Source: Sandaracinaceae bacterium (GTDB lineage Bacteria > Myxococcota_A > Polyangia > Polyangiales > Sandaracinaceae). From it: DNA of 64,000 nucleotides. The DNA lies in contig JAVJQK010000028.1 of NCBI GenBank assembly GCA_040218145.1, positions 19,781-83,780 of the forward strand, written 5' to 3'. The notes below the pieces were generated by a model that saw only the letters and a list, made by a program, of their open reading frames with translations, was not told the origin of the DNA and did no database searches. Positions within the stretch are counted from its first letter, which is position 1; each line of letters begins with the position of its first letter. Positions 53,720-61,873 of this stretch are shown piece by piece. A program made the translations under genes and the position numbers.

Positions 53720-54853
53720 ATGTTCTCCGAACGAAGCGACCCGGGCGGCGCTCCGAACCCGCTCACCCAGGCGCGCGCGGCGCGGGACGCGGCGGGCGAG
53801 CCCACCCTGGATCTCACGCCCGGCAACCCCACCACCATCGGCCTGCCCTGGGACGAGGCGGCGGCGCTCCGCGCGCTCCATCGCCCCGACGCCTACGCGC
53901 CCGCGCCCTTCGGCCACCCGGCCGCGCGCGCGGCGGTCTCGGCTGCGCTGGCCGCCGAGGGGGTCGCCGTGCCTCCGTCGCACGTCGTGATGAGCGCCAG
54001 CACCTCCGAGGCGTACGCGTGGATCTTCAACCTGCTCTGCGACCCGGGCGACGAGGTCCTCGTGCCGGAGCCGAGCTACCCGCTCCTGTCGCACCTCGCG
54101 CACCTGACCGGCGTGCAGCTCGCGAGCTACCCCCTCGACCCCGACGGCTGGGCGCTCGACCTGGCCGCCCTCTACGAGGCCATCGGCCCGCGCACCCGGG
54201 CCATCGTCGCGGTCAGCCCCAACAACCCCACCGGGCAGTATCTCCGCCGCGACTCGCTGGCCGGGCTCGCCGCGTTCGAGCTCCCCCTCATCGTCGACGA
54301 GGTCTTCTACACGTACCCGCTCGACGCGCCCGACGATCGGGCCCGCGCGGCGTCCTGCGAGGACACGCTGATCTTCGCGCTCGACGGTCTCAGCAAGCGC
54401 GCGGCGCTGCCCCAGCTCAAGCTCGCGTGGACGACGGTGACGGGCCCGGGCGCGCACGAAGCGCTCGCGCGCCTCGAGGGGATCGCCGACACGTTCCTCT
54501 CCGTCGCGACGCCGGTGCAGCTCGCGCTCGCGGAGCTGCTCGCGCTGCCCACCGCGCCCGACGCGATCCGCGCCCGGACCCGGAAGAACCTCGCCACGCT
54601 GCGGGAGCGCGTGGCTGGCACGGCGATCACCGCGCCGCCGGTCGAGGGCGGCTGGTACGCGCCGATCCGTCTGCCGGCCACCCGCACCGACGAGGCGTGG
54701 GCGCTGTCGCTGCTCGCCGAGGGCGTGCACGTGCACCCCGGCTACCTCTACGACTTCCCGCACGACCAGGCGTGGCTGGTGCTCGGCCTCATCGCGCCCG
54801 AAGACGACTTCGCGCGCGGCGTCGACGCCATCATTCGCGAAGCTCGAAGGTGA
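53720..54853 (+). CDS. Class I/II PLP aminotransferase
   Basis: The 377-residue fold-type I enzyme has LTPGNPTTIGLPW, SASTSEAYAWIFNLL, VSPNNPTGQYL (substrate loop) and the Schiff-base Lys in FALDGLSKRAALP. This is the aspartate/tyrosine aminotransferase superfamily; substrate cannot be told. The cofactor lysine and NPTG motif are intact, so it is likely active. ATG 53720 has TACCTT upstream, giving an almost leaderless transcript. Its 3' end overlaps the convergent SIMPL gene by 23 bases. Confidence 0.9.
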   Translation: MFSERSDPGGAPNPLTQARAARDAAGEPTLDLTPGNPTTIGLPWDEAAALRALHRPDAYAPAPFGHPAARAAVSAALAAEGVAVPPSHVVMSASTSEAYAWIFNLLCDPGDEVLVPEPSYPLLSHLAHLTGVQLASYPLDPDGWALDLAALYEAIGPRTRAIVAVSPNNPTGQYLRRDSLAGLAAFELPLIVDEVFYTYPLDAPDDRARAASCEDTLIFALDGLSKRAALPQLKLAWTTVTGPGAHEALARLEGIADTFLSVATPVQLALAELLALPTAPDAIRARTRKNLATLRERVAGTAITAPPVEGGWYAPIRLPATRTDEAWALSLLAEGVHVHPGYLYDFPHDQAWLVLGLIAPEDDFARGVDAIIREARR

Positions 54854-55556
54854 CGGTGAGCGTCAGCTGGAGCGCGATCGCGCCCGGCGGGGGCGGCCCC
54901 TCGCTCGCGTCTTCGCCTGCGCTCGCCACGACGTTGTCCGTGGCGAAGTAGCCGCGCCCCTGCGCCCGCGCGCCGCCCTCGGTCACGGAGAGCACTCGAG
55001 AGACCTCGTCTCCGAAGCCAGCCGCGAGCTGCGCGGCTTTGTCGCGCGCCGCTCCGACCGCGAGCGCGCGCAGCTCCGACCGGAACTGACTCAGGTCCTC
55101 GCGGTAGTGGGTCACCTGCACCGCGTGCAGCCCGTCGCCCGCGCGACCGATGATCTCCGGGACCTGCGCGCGGTCCGCGGTCCGCACGGTGAGCGAGCGG
55201 GACGCCCGATAGCCGAGCGACACGCGCTCCCCGCCTCGGCGCGTGTGCTCGGGCGCGTAGAGCGTGGAGCCCGACTCGATCTCGAGCGATCCGTCGAGCG
55301 CGCCGAGGGCCTCGAGGAACGCGGCGTGGCGACGCTCCACCTCGGCGTGGGCGTCCACGAGCCGCGGCGCGAGCTCCGAGAAGGTCAGCTCCACGCAGGC
55401 GCGATCCGGCGCCACGTGGAGCGTCGCGCTCGCCGCGATCTGCACGACGCGCGGCTCGGCCGGCGCCGCGACGGGAGCGGTGGGGTGGGGCAGGGCGGTC
55501 GCGCAGCCCGCGGTGGTCAGGAGCGCGAGCCCGGCGAGTGGGAGGGAGGAGCGCAT
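54831..55556 (-). CDS. SIMPL-domain (DUF541) lipoprotein
   Basis: The 241-residue product has a lipobox (ALLTTAGC, Cys near residue 18) and a SIMPL domain: IAASATLHVAPDRACVELTF, AHAEVERRHAAFLEAL, YRASRSLTV and the final ALQLTLTVTFEL. Family members (BP26/OMP28-like) form channel-like oligomers in the periplasm; function is poorly known. ATG 55556 begins the signal peptide. The start codon is separated by one base from a 13-bp inverted repeat at 55558-55601. The gene's 3' end overlaps the aminotransferase gene by 23 bases. Confidence 0.85.
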   Translation of the reverse strand: MRSSLPLAGLALLTTAGCATALPHPTAPVAAPAEPRVVQIAASATLHVAPDRACVELTFSELAPRLVDAHAEVERRHAAFLEALGALDGSLEIESGSTLYAPEHTRRGGERVSLGYRASRSLTVRTADRAQVPEIIGRAGDGLHAVQVTHYREDLSQFRSELRALAVGAARDKAAQLAAGFGDEVSRVLSVTEGGARAQGRGYFATDNVVASAGEDASEGPPPPGAIALQLTLTVTFELRE

Positions 55557-55557
55557 G

Positions 55558-55601
55558 CCGAACCCTGACGCACGCGCGCTCACCGCGACGTCAGGGTTCG
55601 G
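55558..55601. promoter_or_regulatory. Perfect 13-bp inverted repeat at the SIMPL start
   Basis: CCGAACCCTGACG (55558-55570) and CGTCAGGGTTCGG (55589-55601) pair with an 18-base loop. One base separates the repeat from the SIMPL start codon, and it is 28 bases past the cbs stop codon. There is no T-tract, so an operator or a start-blocking RNA hairpin is more likely than a terminator. Confidence 0.65.
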
Positions 55602-55629
55602 TAAGACCTCACGATCGCGGCGCGGCGGA

Positions 55630-57015
55630 TCAGGTCGCGCGGCGCGCGAGGTAGTCGATCAGGTCGATCTTCGTGACCACGCCGACGATGCGGCCGCTGT
55701 CGAGCACGATCGCCATGCGCACGTCCGAGAGCAGGCTCTGGAGCCGCTCGATGCGCGTGTCGGGAGAGACCGTCGCGTACTCCTTCTCCACCAGCGGGCC
55801 GACGGCGCCGTCGAGGGAGCTCTCGCCGCTCACCAGGTAGCGGAGCAGGTCCACCTCCGCGACCGCGCCGATGAGCTTGCCGTCCGAGAGGATCGGCAGC
55901 TGCGAGATCCCGTGCGCCTTCATGCGCCCCACCACGTCGCGCACCCGGTCGATGTCCTTGGCCGTGATGACCTCCTCGCCGCCCTTGACCGCCAGCAGCT
56001 CCCGCACCGTGCCGAGGCCCCCGAGGTCTTCCAGGAAGCCGTGCTCGCGCATCCACTCGTCGTTGAAGACCTTCGAGAGGTAGCCGTGCGCGCCGTCGGG
56101 GAGGATGACCAGGATCTTCTTCTTGCCACCGGTGCGGCGCGCCCACTCGATGGCGCCCGCGACCGCGGCGCCGCTCGAGCCGCCGGCGAAGAGGCCCTCG
56201 AGCCGCACGAGGTCGCGCGTCACCCGGAAGCTGTCGCCGTCGTCGACCCGCACGATCTCGTCCAGCAGGCTCAGATCGAGCGGGGCGGGGACGTGGAAGC
56301 CGCCGAGGCCCTCGAGCTCGTACGCGGAGGGCGTCCCGACCCGGCCGCTCTTCTGGAAGTCGTAGTAGAGCGAGCCGACGGGATCGACGCCGATGAGCTG
56401 GATCTCGGGCCGCTTCTCCTTGAGACGCCGGCCCGCGCCGACGAGCGTGCCGCCCGTCCCGAGGCCGGCGACGAGCGCGTCGAGCTCCCCGCCCGTCTGC
56501 TCCCAGATCTCCGCCCCGAGCGTGGCCGCGTGCCCGGCGGCCGTCTCCGCGCGCTCGTGCTGTCCCGCGTACCAGGCGTTGGGCACGTCCGCCGCGATCT
56601 TGCGCGCCACCGCGTAGATGCTGCGCGGATCGTCCGGGTCGACGGCGGTGGGCGCCACCACGACGCGCGCCCCGTAGGCGCGCAGCGACGCGATCTTCTC
56701 GGCGCTCGTCTTGTCGGGGACCGCGAACACGCACTTGTAGCCGCGCACGGCGGCGAGCATCGCGAGCGCCACGCCCGTGTTGCCGGTCGTCGCCTCGACC
56801 AGGGTGCCGCCGGGGACGAGCTCGCCCGACTTCTCGGCCGCGTCGACCAGCGCCCGGACCATGCGATCCTTGGCGGAGCCGCTCGGGTTGACGAACTCGC
56901 ATTTGACGTAGAGCTCGGCTTCGAGCTCCGCGCCGATGCGGCCGAGCTTCACGATCGGCGTGGGGCCGACCGCGTCGAGGATGGATGTCTTGGCGCCCTT
57001 CATCGGCGCCTTCAT
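55630..57015 (-). CDS. cbs: Cystathionine beta-synthase
   Basis: The 461-residue enzyme has the PLP domain of the CBS/cysteine-synthase family with NPSGSAKDRMV (Schiff-base Lys49), the phosphate loop VAGLGTGGT, and EATTGNTGVALA. Two CBS domains follow (from ~345) with VVGRMKAHGISQLPIL and IVGVVTKIDLIDYL. It condenses serine and homocysteine, or works as a cysteine synthase; the CBS pair suggests regulation by adenosyl ligands. The heme-binding extension of vertebrate enzymes is absent. ATG 57015 has CATAGC eight bases upstream. The tsaD stop is only nine bases upstream. Confidence 0.92.
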   Translation of the reverse strand: MKAPMKGAKTSILDAVGPTPIVKLGRIGAELEAELYVKCEFVNPSGSAKDRMVRALVDAAEKSGELVPGGTLVEATTGNTGVALAMLAAVRGYKCVFAVPDKTSAEKIASLRAYGARVVVAPTAVDPDDPRSIYAVARKIAADVPNAWYAGQHERAETAAGHAATLGAEIWEQTGGELDALVAGLGTGGTLVGAGRRLKEKRPEIQLIGVDPVGSLYYDFQKSGRVGTPSAYELEGLGGFHVPAPLDLSLLDEIVRVDDGDSFRVTRDLVRLEGLFAGGSSGAAVAGAIEWARRTGGKKKILVILPDGAHGYLSKVFNDEWMREHGFLEDLGGLGTVRELLAVKGGEEVITAKDIDRVRDVVGRMKAHGISQLPILSDGKLIGAVAEVDLLRYLVSGESSLDGAVGPLVEKEYATVSPDTRIERLQSLLSDVRMAIVLDSGRIVGVVTKIDLIDYLARRAT

Positions 57016-57024
57016 ATCACGCCG

Positions 57025-58080
57025 CTATGGCCGGGTCCGTCGCTTCGGGAACTTCCCGCGCCGCACGTCCGGGCTGCGCGAGTAGGCCGAGAGCGTCAGG
57101 TCGTCTCGCTCCCCGGCCGCGAGCCGCAGCGCGCCCGCGTACGCGATCATGGCGGCGTTGTCGGTGCAGCTCGCCAGGGGCGGCACGAAGAGCGCCACGT
57201 CGTGCTTCGCGGCCAGACGCCGGGTGGTCTCGCGCAGCCCGCGGTTCGCCGCGACGCCGCCGCCGAGCACCAGCCTCGGGATCCCGCGCTGCACGCAGGC
57301 GTGCACGGCCTTCCGCGCGAGGACCCGGGTCACCGAGCGCTGGAAGCTCGCGCAGAGATCGGCCATGCCCGCTTCGTCCTCCGGCACGCCGTGCGCCTCG
57401 ACGTGCCGCGCCACGGCCGTCTTCAGCCCCGAGAAGCTGAAGTCGAGCGTGCGGCGCGAGGCCATCGGGATCGGCAGCTCGATCGCGCGCGGGTCTCCCG
57501 AAGCGGCGAGCCGATCCACCACGGGGCCGCCGGGGTAGCCGAGCCCGAGCAGCTTCGCGACCTTGTCGAACGCCTCTCCCGCGGCGTCGTCGCGCGTCTG
57601 CCCGAGGATGTGGGCCTCGCCCGGTGCGGTGACCTCGTAGATCGCCGTGTGCCCGCCGCTGACGAGGAGCGCGACGTAGGGGAGGGTGGGCTGCGGTGGA
57701 TCGCCCTCACCGCGGCGGAGGTAGACGGCGAAGAGGTGCCCGACCAGGTGATCGACGCCCACGATCGGCAGGTCCCTGGCCCACGCGATCGCCTTCGCCG
57801 CCTGCACGCCGACCAGCAGCGCGCCGACCAGCCCCGGCCCCTGCGTGACCGCGATCGCGTCCACCGCGTCCAGCCCGCCCTCGACCTCGGCGAGCGCGCC
57901 CTCGATCACGGGCAGCACGTTCGTCAGGTGCGCCCGCGAGGCGAGCTCCGGGACCACGCCGCCATAGGGCGCGTGGACCGCGATCTGACTCGCGACCACA
58001 TCGGCGAGCACGGTCCCGTCCTCACGCACCAGCGCGGCGGCGGTCTCGTCGCAGGACGACTCGATCCCCAGCACCAGCAT
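57025..58080 (-). CDS. tsaD: tRNA threonylcarbamoyladenosine transferase TsaD
   Basis: The 351-residue enzyme transfers the threonylcarbamoyl group to A37 of ANN-decoding tRNAs. It has the start MLVLGIESSCDETA, the metal-binding His111 and His115 (DHLVGHLFA), LVSGGHTAIY, and GGGVAANRGLRE. Length and motifs are typical for the bacterial enzyme. It follows a small lipoprotein gene by six bases and precedes cbs, so it belongs to one minus-strand unit. An essential gene, likely housekeeping. ATG 58080 is the natural start. Confidence 0.97.
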   Translation of the reverse strand: MLVLGIESSCDETAAALVREDGTVLADVVASQIAVHAPYGGVVPELASRAHLTNVLPVIEGALAEVEGGLDAVDAIAVTQGPGLVGALLVGVQAAKAIAWARDLPIVGVDHLVGHLFAVYLRRGEGDPPQPTLPYVALLVSGGHTAIYEVTAPGEAHILGQTRDDAAGEAFDKVAKLLGLGYPGGPVVDRLAASGDPRAIELPIPMASRRTLDFSFSGLKTAVARHVEAHGVPEDEAGMADLCASFQRSVTRVLARKAVHACVQRGIPRLVLGGGVAANRGLRETTRRLAAKHDVALFVPPLASCTDNAAMIAYAGALRLAAGERDDLTLSAYSRSPDVRRGKFPKRRTRP

Positions 58081-58086
58081 GGCCGC

Positions 58087-58581
58087 TCAGATCTCCTCGA
58101 GGGTCAGGCGCCAGAGCCCGAAGTAGTCGCCGTCCCGGCTCCCCGTGCCCGCGATGACGCGCACCTCGACCCGACCGTCCCGCATCAGCGAGACGAAGGC
58201 CATCGGCTCGCGCCCCGCGAGGGGACCCTCGGTCGGCCGCAGCACGAACATGTAATTGCGGACGCGGCTCCCGCTCGGGATCTCGTAGTCGCTCAGCGCG
58301 TCGTGCGTGAGCGGGGCGATCGGCTCGAGCACGACGTCCGTGAGGCTGCCGTCGCTCGTCGTCACCGTGCCCGGAGGCGTCGCGGTCGAGTCGGCGCGCT
58401 GCGGATCGAAGGTCATCGAGAGCCGCGTCTCGGCCGCGAAGCCGCGCCGCAGCACCGGCGGGTCCTCCACGCCGACCACGCTGCCCACGTACGCCTCCCC
58501 CGGCCGGGTCGCGTACCCGCCGAGGTCATCGCACCCCGCGAGCAAGCCGGGGAGCAGGAGCAAGAGAAGACAGCACCTCAC
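58087..58581 (-). CDS. Small lipoprotein, unknown function
   Basis: The 164-residue product has a lipobox (LLLPGLLAGC, Cys near residue 17) and a beta-rich domain with DPPVLRRGFAAETRLSMTFDP and RNYMFVLRP. GTG 58581 is set by TATCGT ending six bases upstream. It precedes tsaD by six bases in the same direction and probably supplies its promoter. Family not recognised. Confidence 0.65.
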   Translation of the reverse strand: MRCCLLLLLLPGLLAGCDDLGGYATRPGEAYVGSVVGVEDPPVLRRGFAAETRLSMTFDPQRADSTATPPGTVTTSDGSLTDVVLEPIAPLTHDALSDYEIPSGSRVRNYMFVLRPTEGPLAGREPMAFVSLMRDGRVEVRVIAGTGSRDGDYFGLWRLTLEEI

Positions 58582-58587
58582 CGCGCG

Positions 58588-58593
58588 ACGATA
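58588..58593 (-). promoter_or_regulatory. -10 element (TATCGT), leaderless lipoprotein-tsaD unit
   Basis: TATCGT on the minus strand ends six bases before GTG 58581. Confidence 0.6.
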
Positions 58594-58595
58594 GC

Positions 58596-59066
58596 TCAGA
58601 GCTGGATCGCGCGCCGGGTCCGCCAGGTGCCGTGGAGCGTGCAGTGGATGCGGGCCGTGAGCAGGCCGGGGCGGCGCAGGACGATGGGGACGCGGATGAT
58701 CGGGTAGGCCACCGACGGGCCGAGGTCGGCGACGGCGAGGCGGGTGTCGTCGAGCGCGACCTCCATCCAGTCGATGTGGTGCGCCTCGGTCATGCCGTGG
58801 GGATCGAGGCCGGCCTGGACCACGAGGTCGAAGGGGCGATCGGGGTGAACGCGCAGGGGCATCGTGAGGACCGGCACGTGTCGCCGCTCCTCGGGCGTCA
58901 TCGCGTCGTCGTCCGCGGGCTCACGTCCGTCGAGGGGCCCGTCGGGCTCCCAGTCCGGGCGCGGACCCCGCGCGAGCTGCGCCAGGGCCGCCCCCGGGAA
59001 GGCGAGCAGCGCCGCGCCCGAGCCGAAGGCCAGACCCAGCGCGCGTCGTCGACTCATCCCATGCAT
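58596..59066 (-). CDS. Tat-exported superoxide-reductase-like (class II SORL) protein
   Basis: The 156-residue protein carries a twin-arginine signal (SRRRALGLAFGSG, then LLAFPGAALA). The mature part matches class II superoxide reductase: the first iron ligand in RRHVPVL, the His cluster in DPHGMTEAHHIDWMEV, and Cys/His in IHCTLHGTW. Such centres bind one iron with four His and one Cys and reduce superoxide to peroxide. Tat export fits assembly of the folded iron centre. ATG 59066 is favoured because TAGGAT ends seven bases upstream; ATG 59057 starts at the Tat motif. It is divergent from the 59101 gene. Confidence 0.78.
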   Translation of the reverse strand: MHGMSRRRALGLAFGSGAALLAFPGAALAQLARGPRPDWEPDGPLDGREPADDDAMTPEERRHVPVLTMPLRVHPDRPFDLVVQAGLDPHGMTEAHHIDWMEVALDDTRLAVADLGPSVAYPIIRVPIVLRRPGLLTARIHCTLHGTWRTRRAIQL

Positions 59067-59073
59067 GAGTTGG

Positions 59074-59079
59074 ATCCTA
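59074..59079 (-). promoter_or_regulatory. -10 element (TAGGAT) for the SOR-like gene
   Basis: TAGGAT on the minus strand ends seven bases before ATG 59066. Confidence 0.5.
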
Positions 59080-59087
59080 CCGCCTGT

Positions 59088-59093
59088 TATCCT
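59088..59093 (+). promoter_or_regulatory. -10 element (TATCCT) for the pseudo-receiver gene
   Basis: TATCCT ends seven bases before GTG 59101. Confidence 0.55.
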
Positions 59094-59100
59094 CCCGCGC

Positions 59101-61248
59101 GTGTCGAAGCCGTCCGTCGATGTCTGGGATCCGAGCGCCGAGGGGCCTTGGATCGTCGACAGCCTCCGACAGGAGGGGTTCGACGTGAGGGCCGTCGCCC
59201 TCGCGGACGTGCCGCTGACCCGCGCGGACCTCGTGCTGATGGCGGGCGACGTCGACGGAGCCCTCGCCGCGCTCAAGCTCCTCCGCGACGACGGTGTCGA
59301 AGGCGACGTGCCCGTGATCCTCCTCGGCTTGCCCCCGGGCAGCGCCGGGGAGGCGCCCGAGGGCCCGGCCTTCGGCGCGGACGCCGTGCTCGCGCGGCCC
59401 ATCGACTTCGAGCCCCTGCTCGCGCGCGTGGCGTCGCTGATGGAGCGCCCCGGGCCCGAGGTCTCGCGCGTGGGCGTCGCGCCCGTCGAGCGCACGATGC
59501 AGCTGTCGGATCCCGAAGATCTGGACAGCTCGCAGGTGATGGTCCGCGCCAGCGACGCGCCGGACCCCGCGCCCTCGTGGCGCCCCCGCGAGCCCACCAT
59601 GCAGCTCGAGGGCCCCAGCCAGGTCACGAGCCCCTCCCGCGTCCGCGCGACTCTCGACGAGAGCCTCCCGGGGGTCGATGGCGAGGGGCGCTCGCGCGAC
59701 CTCATGGAGGAGAGCGGCGAGGTGGCGTCCGAATCTCACGCCGCCCTCGACGCGCCCCAGCCGGAGATCCCCGTCGGGCAGCGCGCGCAGCTCTCGCCGT
59801 GGCTGGAGGAGCTGCTCGAGGCCGCCGACCGGCGGGTCTTCCCCGATCGTGAGCCGCTCGCGCTGCACTTCCCCGCCGCGTCTCAGTCCGCCGAGGAGCT
59901 GGTGCCGCAGGAGCTGTTCGAGGCCGGCACCTTCCGCATCGACGAGCCGGTCATCGAGGACCCGATCGACGCGTTCACCTTCGTCGGAGGCCCGGCCGTG
60001 CCGCCGCCCGTGCACAGCTCGGCCGGGGTCGTCGAGGCCGAGACGACGAGCGCGCGGGCGCAGACCTCGGCCGAGACGCCGCGCCGCATCGAGCAGACCA
60101 CCGCGACCGAGACGCCGCCCCGCGTCGAGGAAGAAGAGACGCCCGGCAGCGGCGTCCATCCCGCGACCGTGCACCCGCCCGAGCCCCCCCATCCGGGCGG
60201 AGAGTGGCCGCGCGACGACTCCGTCCTCGGGCGCGCCGAGGGGTCCGACCGAACGCGCACGGGCGTGCTCGGAGCGGGCGGCGTGCTGCGGCTCCTCTGG
60301 CGCGTCACCGCCCTCCGCCTCGACGGGCTCTGCGAGCTCGACCTCCCCGACGGGCTGCAGGTGCGCATGACGTTCCTGTCCGGGCAGCTCCGGGCGATCG
60401 ACGGCCCCGTGGCCCGCCGCGTGCTCGCCGACCTTCGCCGACGAGGGCGCGCCACCGAGTCTCCGCCCGACGAGCGCGGCGCCGAGGCGGTGCTCCAGCG
60501 CAAGGTCGACGGCGGCGAGATCGGCCGCTTCGAGCGGGATCGGCTGCTGCGGGAGGCGCGCGAGGCCCTGCTGGAGTCGCTCATCGCGGCGCCGCGCGCG
60601 GAGTTCGTGCTGCGTCGACTCGACGACACCCAGCCCGGGCGTGCGCTCGCGCGCTCCCGGGTGTTCGCCCGCCCGCTCCGCAGCCAGCTCGTCGAGGCCG
60701 CGCGTCGCGCGCTCGACGCGGACGACGTGGTCGCCTGGATCGGCGAAGGTCGCGGGCTCGCGCTCGGCCCCGAGCGTGACGCGGCGCTCGTCGCGGCCGA
60801 GCTCCCGTCCGAGCTGGTCGAGCTGATCCTCCGCCTCGAGGGCCACCCACTGACGGACTTCCTCGCCGCGGCGCCGACCGAGCGAGGGCTGGCCGGCCTG
60901 CTCTACGCCCTGGTCGCGGGCGACGCGCTGGTGCTCGAAGACGCGCCGGCCAGCCCGCCCGCGTCCGGCTCTCGCGCCCCGGTCCGGGCGTTGCTCGAGG
61001 CGGCGGCCGCGCTGGCCGAAGATGGTGACTACTTCTCCGTCCTGGGACTGTCGCGAGACGCCTCGGGCGCCGAGGTCGACCGCGCGCACGCGAGCCGTCG
61101 GGACGAGCTGAGCGCCCTCCCGCTGGAGACGCTCGGTCTGGAAGGGTTCGAGGCGAAACGCCGCGAGGCGCTCGACGCGGTGGACGAGGCGCGCCGGGTC
61201 CTCAGCGACGCCCGCCGCCGCGCGGCCTACGCGTCGGCCTTGCCCTGA
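59101..61248 (+). CDS. Pseudo-receiver / DUF4388-like / J-like multidomain protein
   Basis: The 715-residue protein starts with a receiver-like fold (~1-120) lacking the acceptor Asp (segment RADLVLMAGDVDG) and with Arg in place of the conserved Lys (VLARPID). A long Pro/Ser/Glu-rich linker follows to about 380. A DUF4388-like region (LWRVTALRLDGLCELDLPDGLQVRMTFLSGQLRAIDG) begins near 395. The last ~80 residues resemble a DnaJ J-domain (DYFSVLGLSRDASGAEVDRAHASRR, then RVLSDARRRAAY). Its HPD tripeptide is missing, so stimulation of DnaK is unlikely. Similar pseudo-receiver proteins act in myxobacterial signalling or motility. GTG 59101 is set by TATCCT. Confidence 0.72.
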   Translation: MSKPSVDVWDPSAEGPWIVDSLRQEGFDVRAVALADVPLTRADLVLMAGDVDGALAALKLLRDDGVEGDVPVILLGLPPGSAGEAPEGPAFGADAVLARPIDFEPLLARVASLMERPGPEVSRVGVAPVERTMQLSDPEDLDSSQVMVRASDAPDPAPSWRPREPTMQLEGPSQVTSPSRVRATLDESLPGVDGEGRSRDLMEESGEVASESHAALDAPQPEIPVGQRAQLSPWLEELLEAADRRVFPDREPLALHFPAASQSAEELVPQELFEAGTFRIDEPVIEDPIDAFTFVGGPAVPPPVHSSAGVVEAETTSARAQTSAETPRRIEQTTATETPPRVEEEETPGSGVHPATVHPPEPPHPGGEWPRDDSVLGRAEGSDRTRTGVLGAGGVLRLLWRVTALRLDGLCELDLPDGLQVRMTFLSGQLRAIDGPVARRVLADLRRRGRATESPPDERGAEAVLQRKVDGGEIGRFERDRLLREAREALLESLIAAPRAEFVLRRLDDTQPGRALARSRVFARPLRSQLVEAARRALDADDVVAWIGEGRGLALGPERDAALVAAELPSELVELILRLEGHPLTDFLAAAPTERGLAGLLYALVAGDALVLEDAPASPPASGSRAPVRALLEAAAALAEDGDYFSVLGLSRDASGAEVDRAHASRRDELSALPLETLGLEGFEAKRREALDAVDEARRVLSDARRRAAYASALP

Positions 61249-61316
61249 GGAGAGGCGCCGTGAGGAACCGCCGTCTTGCGGTGCTCCGTGCCCAGCATTA
61301 GGAATGGAATGAAGTC

Positions 61317-61832
61317 ATGGCGATCCGTACGATTCTGCACTACCCGGACAAGCGGCTCCGCGAGCCCGGCCAGCCGGTCACCGAGTTCGGACCGGAGCTC
61401 GAGAAGCTCGTCGAGGACATGGCCGAGACCATGTACGCCGCGCCCGGCGTCGGCCTCGCGGCCACGCAGATTGGGGAGCCCGTTCGCCTCTTCATCATCG
61501 ACATCGCGACCGGTGACGACGAGCCCAGCGATCTGCGGGTCTTCGTCAACCCGGAGATCCTCGAGAAGGACGGCGTGCAGCAGTGGGAAGAGGGCTGCCT
61601 CTCGTTCCCGGGCGTGCACGAGGAGATCGAGCGCGCCGAGCGCGTGAAGGTCCGCGCGCAGGACGAGAAGGGCGAGTCGTTCGAGCTCGAGGCCGACGGC
61701 CTGCTCGCGGTCGCCATCCAGCACGAAAACGACCACCTCGACGGCAAGCTGATGATCGACCGGCTCGGGCTCATCAAGAAGCGCCTCGTGCACCGCTCGA
61801 TGCTCAAGCGCCAGCCCGAAGCGGCCGAGTAG
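61317..61832 (+). CDS. def: Peptide deformylase
   Basis: The 171-residue metalloenzyme removes the formyl group from nascent proteins. Its three motifs are intact: GVGLAATQIG, EGCLSFPG (Cys94) and QHENDHLDG (His136, Glu137, His140). ATG 61317 is preceded by TAGGAA 12 bases upstream. It is followed 41 bases later by fmt, the usual functional partner, which adds the formyl group in the first place. Confidence 0.97.
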   Translation: MAIRTILHYPDKRLREPGQPVTEFGPELEKLVEDMAETMYAAPGVGLAATQIGEPVRLFIIDIATGDDEPSDLRVFVNPEILEKDGVQQWEEGCLSFPGVHEEIERAERVKVRAQDEKGESFELEADGLLAVAIQHENDHLDGKLMIDRLGLIKKRLVHRSMLKRQPEAAE

Positions 61833-61858
61833 CCGGTAGCGAGGCGGGGCAGATCGGG

Positions 61859-61864
61859 TAGAGT
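61859..61864 (+). promoter_or_regulatory. -10-like TAGAGT before fmt
   Basis: TAGAGT ends nine bases before ATG 61874, giving a very short leader for fmt inside the def-fmt unit. Confidence 0.45.
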
Positions 61865-61873
61865 CCGGCGCTC

